IMG/VR virus record: IMGVR_UViG_3300012012_000067 | Coordinates: 1 to 32,101 of that record | Length of the DNA stretch: 32,101 nucleotides | Direction: 5' to 3' (one strand) | Origin: a virus | Shown: positions 30,461 to 32,101 of the stretch, one piece after another | Position numbering within the stretch: position 1 is the stretch's first letter | How the letters are laid out: every line of letters starts with the position of its first letter | Made by a program: the position numbers and the translations under genes | Notes under the pieces: generated by a model | What the model was told of the DNA's origin: nothing | Database searches by the model: none | The model's input: only the letters and a program-made list of their open reading frames with translations

Positions 30461-30735
30461 GTCAATCTCCCTGTCTCAAATAACGCTAAAAGAGTCTTTC
30501 TAAAAGCAGACTCCCACATCTGCTGCCGCTCGTCTGCTGACAAGTTCTTGCCTTGATCCAGTTCGGCATGGCAACGGATGCAGAGAGCAGCAACAAAGCA
30601 ATCGTGAGCTTTCTGACCCATGCCCTTACCGTATATGCCCCAGTTGGCATGCGCTGCTTGAGTCATACCCTCTACCCCGCAATGCTGACAGGACAGTTCA
30701 CTTACGGCTTTCAATAGCTTTTTCGATCTGTACAT
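30451..30735 (-). CDS. YbcO-like (DUF1364) HNH nuclease
   Basis: This 94-aa protein has SCQHCGVEG, AAHANWGIYGKGMGQKAHDC and ALCIRCHAELDQG, the order of Cys-x2-Cys, His and a second C-x2-CH that defines YbcO-like nucleases of lambdoid phages. The HAELDQG motif would hold the metal and catalytic His. These enzymes act in recombination or DNA processing. It lies directly after a small Cys protein and NinB, in the region where lambdoid nin genes occur. It overlaps the upstream gene by 38 bases and ThyX by about 10. Confidence 0.82.
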   Translation of the reverse strand: MYRSKKLLKAVSELSCQHCGVEGMTQAAHANWGIYGKGMGQKAHDCFVAALCIRCHAELDQGKNLSADERQQMWESAFRKTLLALFETGRLTCK

Positions 30736-30946
30736 TCATATCGTCCATCAGTTGACGTTTTGCATTGTTTCCACGCTTTTCTTCTACTCTCTCTAAATAA
30801 GCCTGCCGCCACTTAACACTCTTTGTCAGCAGAAACCGGGCTTCACACGCACGCCTGTACTCTTCAGAATGAATCCACATGCCGTCGATCATGCGAGCAT
30901 TGTCGTGTCGCTTGCCACATGCGTAACAGAGTGATCCGTCGCCCAT
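30698..30946 (-). CDS. 82-aa Cys protein overlapping ninB
   Basis: This protein begins MGDGSLCYACGKRHDNARMI and DGMWIHSEEYRRACEARFLL, followed by a charged helix. CYACGKRHD with a later Cys could bind zinc. It overlaps the ninB gene by 58 bases in another frame, and it has a reasonable GAGGG upstream (nine bases). Because the Cys motif lies inside the overlap, the start is believed. The function is unknown; location in the nin-like block suggests a DNA metabolism accessory. Confidence 0.7.
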   Translation of the reverse strand: MGDGSLCYACGKRHDNARMIDGMWIHSEEYRRACEARFLLTKSVKWRQAYLERVEEKRGNNAKRQLMDDMNVQIEKAIESRK

Positions 30947-31275
30947 GCTGTCACCCTCTCAACGTACTCTGAGAACTGTTCTTTGTTCAGACCTGTAGTT
31001 GACGGTTCTTGTTCGATCAACTCGCCCGTCGGCAGCTCGATCATCCTGCCTGGCAGAAACAACGTCTTGAAGTAGATGTGCCACGTATCCCGAGAGTGAC
31101 TCTTACCACCCGGCATTACCTGCTCGCTGATAGATTGCAGCAAGGCCCAATAGAAGGCGTTCTGAGCGTTTGTTCTGTTGGCTGGCTCTATCCGTACCAC
31201 CCAGCCTATTTTCGCGGCTCTGAGGGCTTCTAAAGCGGTCTTACGGTGGGCTTCTGATTTGAGCTCGAAGATCAC
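30889..31275 (-). CDS. ninB: NinB recombination protein
   Basis: This 128-aa protein follows the NinB pattern: WVVRIEPANRTNAQNAFYWA at residues 25-44, then SHSRDTWHIYFKTLFLPG at 59-76 and LNKEQFSEYVERVTAWATDH towards the end. NinB (Orf of lambda) binds single-stranded DNA and SSB to help recombination mediators. The N-R-T-x-A-Q-N-A core is the clearest mark. The length is close to that of lambda NinB. It overlaps the PP-loop protein gene by 4 bases and the Cys gene by 58 bases. Confidence 0.9.
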   Translation of the reverse strand: MIFELKSEAHRKTALEALRAAKIGWVVRIEPANRTNAQNAFYWALLQSISEQVMPGGKSHSRDTWHIYFKTLFLPGRMIELPTGELIEQEPSTTGLNKEQFSEYVERVTAWATDHSVTHVASDTTMLA

Positions 31276-32012
31276 AGTTCCACCTCATTACTCATATCCT
31301 GTTCAGCAAGATGGCACAAAAAATCACACTCTGGCGCAATTGGCTCTGTCACAGGATGGTTGATTGGGATCTCGTCTATGAAAATTCGCTCTTCTCCGAT
31401 TCTTGTTAGCCTAGCGTTTAACTTTCTAGACAAGTCTGCCATCCTATGAAACTGTACTGGAAATTCTTTTCTTACTAGCGCCCAGTAAGATGGGCTTGTT
31501 GCCTTAACGCATGGGATACAGTTTGCGTTTGGAAAGCCCATTGCATAAACCCGTGGTGGCTGGATATTTGCCGTCAAAATCATAGCTAAACAAGCTGCTT
31601 TTGTAAGACCTTTATCAATCAACGGAGTTGAAATTTTGAGATCTGGCCAGTTCTCTCGTAATGCTTCTGCTCGCCTTACATCATTGGCGTCTGCGGTATA
31701 GCCGAAAACGTGAATGTCGTCTGCTTGCTGAAACTCTAACCGAGGTTGTATTTTTAACTCGCCAGTGCAGGGAGCACCATCCATCCCATTGAGAAACTTT
31801 CGTTTCTCCCATAATTGCCAAGTATCTGCCCACTTCTTGTTTTTAAGTCGCAACACAGATTGCCCAAACCAGTTTTCACAGTCCAACATGAACCGCTCAT
31901 TATCTGTGTCTTCGCTGCCAGTATCGCAGTAAGCAATGACGTCAGGTTTCGACAACTTTGTTGCTACCGCAGACGCTGCCCCACAAGAAAACCAACTAAC
32001 AACTCTGCTCAC
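31272..32012 (-). CDS. PP-loop ATP-pyrophosphatase, PAPS-reductase-like
   Basis: This 246-aa protein starts at a GTG with GGAG close by. The PP-loop (SCGAASAV, residues 9-16) near the N-terminus, VIAYCDTGSEDTDNERF and the later DDIHVFGYTADANDVRRAE follow the adenine-nucleotide alpha-hydrolase pattern of phage PAPS-reductase-like proteins. FPNANCIPCVKA contains a C-x2-C that may hold a metal or sulfur. Sulfate reduction itself is unlikely in a lone phage gene. Related enzymes act in DNA phosphorothioation (DndC) or tRNA thiolation. The substrate is not known. Confidence 0.85.
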   Translation of the reverse strand: MSRVVSWFSCGAASAVATKLSKPDVIAYCDTGSEDTDNERFMLDCENWFGQSVLRLKNKKWADTWQLWEKRKFLNGMDGAPCTGELKIQPRLEFQQADDIHVFGYTADANDVRRAEALRENWPDLKISTPLIDKGLTKAACLAMILTANIQPPRVYAMGFPNANCIPCVKATSPSYWALVRKEFPVQFHRMADLSRKLNARLTRIGEERIFIDEIPINHPVTEPIAPECDFLCHLAEQDMSNEVEL

Positions 32013-32101
32013 AACTCCACCTCCTTAACCTTCCAGCGGTTGCCCTCTTTGTACCAGCCATGCAAGACAATGCGCCAGCCTGAACGAAGCATCTCAGGGT
32101 A
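32009..32101 (-). CDS. C-terminal fragment of an upstream gene (truncated by window edge)
   Basis: This is the last 30 residues of a minus-strand ORF, with YPEMLRSGWRIVLHGWYKEG and ending RWKVKEVEL. Its TGA overlaps the GTG of the PP-loop gene (GTGA), which is the reason for calling it a real gene. The fragment contains several Trp and is beta-like. It is too short to assign to a family. Confidence 0.6.
   Translation of the reverse strand, partial: YPEMLRSGWRIVLHGWYKEGNRWKVKEVEL

Noticed and set aside
1-32101. tRNA genes and CRISPR arrays
   Set aside because: No T-arm-like consensus with a matching acceptor stem was noticed, and no spacer-separated identical repeats exist; the tandem repeats have no spacers.
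1-32101. Signs of a temperate phage (integrase, CI-like repressor, attachment site)
   Set aside because: None is visible, but part of the genome is outside the window, so this is absence of evidence only.

Overview
The window is a large part of a tailed double-stranded DNA phage genome with a short-tailed (podovirus-like) plan. The evidence is a P22-type portal, an SU10-type major capsid protein, a P22 gp10-like tail protein, several large alanine- and glutamine-rich candidate ejection proteins, and no tape measure or sheath. Shine-Dalgarno signals and ATGA/TGATG coupling point to a bacterial host, but nothing identifies it. No integrase, CI-like repressor, tRNA or CRISPR was seen, so a lytic lifestyle is plausible but unproven. 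Nearly everything lies on the minus strand and is transcribed from high to low coordinates. The exceptions are two plus-strand genes at the left edge (end of a YqaJ/lambda-type exonuclease and a 65-aa partner) that converge on, and overlap, the endolysin.

Reading in the direction of transcription, 32101 to 26652 is the early/middle region: a PP-loop PAPS-reductase-like protein, NinB, a small Cys protein, a YbcO-like HNH protein, thymidylate synthase ThyX, a DUF1376 replication initiator, a WPP-motif helicase-loader-like protein, and a run of small overlapping genes including two related zinc-finger proteins and a 62-aa helix-turn-helix protein. Two blocks of exact-period tandem repeats (five 7-mers and five 11-mers) lie inside the DUF1376 gene and are the best candidate for the replication origin, in the same arrangement as the lambda origin inside gene O. 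A strong rho-independent terminator at 26612-26636 ends this block.

From 26611 to 22563 there is an accessory operon between the terminator and the terminase: two glycosyltransferase-like genes, several tiny and very basic or Cys-rich proteins chained by 1-4 bp overlaps, a stand-alone ART-PolyVal-type ADP-ribosyltransferase-like protein and a 2OG-Fe(II) oxygenase. This is the least conventional part of the window.

From 22534 to 2530 lies the virion module: TerS, TerL, small coiled-coil protein, portal, 75-aa protein, scaffold, capsid, a hairpin after the capsid gene (compare T7 T-phi), a 101-aa protein, a third glycosyltransferase, adaptor, tail protein, C1q-like fibre, GNAT-like protein, four candidate internal virion proteins, a 1410-aa repeat-built tail fibre and a small tail-associated protein. 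From 2533 to 532 lies the lysis cassette: five membrane-protein genes in a row (51, 162, 39, 90 and 135 aa) followed by a GH108 endolysin.

All calls are by reading the sequence and from memory of protein families; no database search was run.
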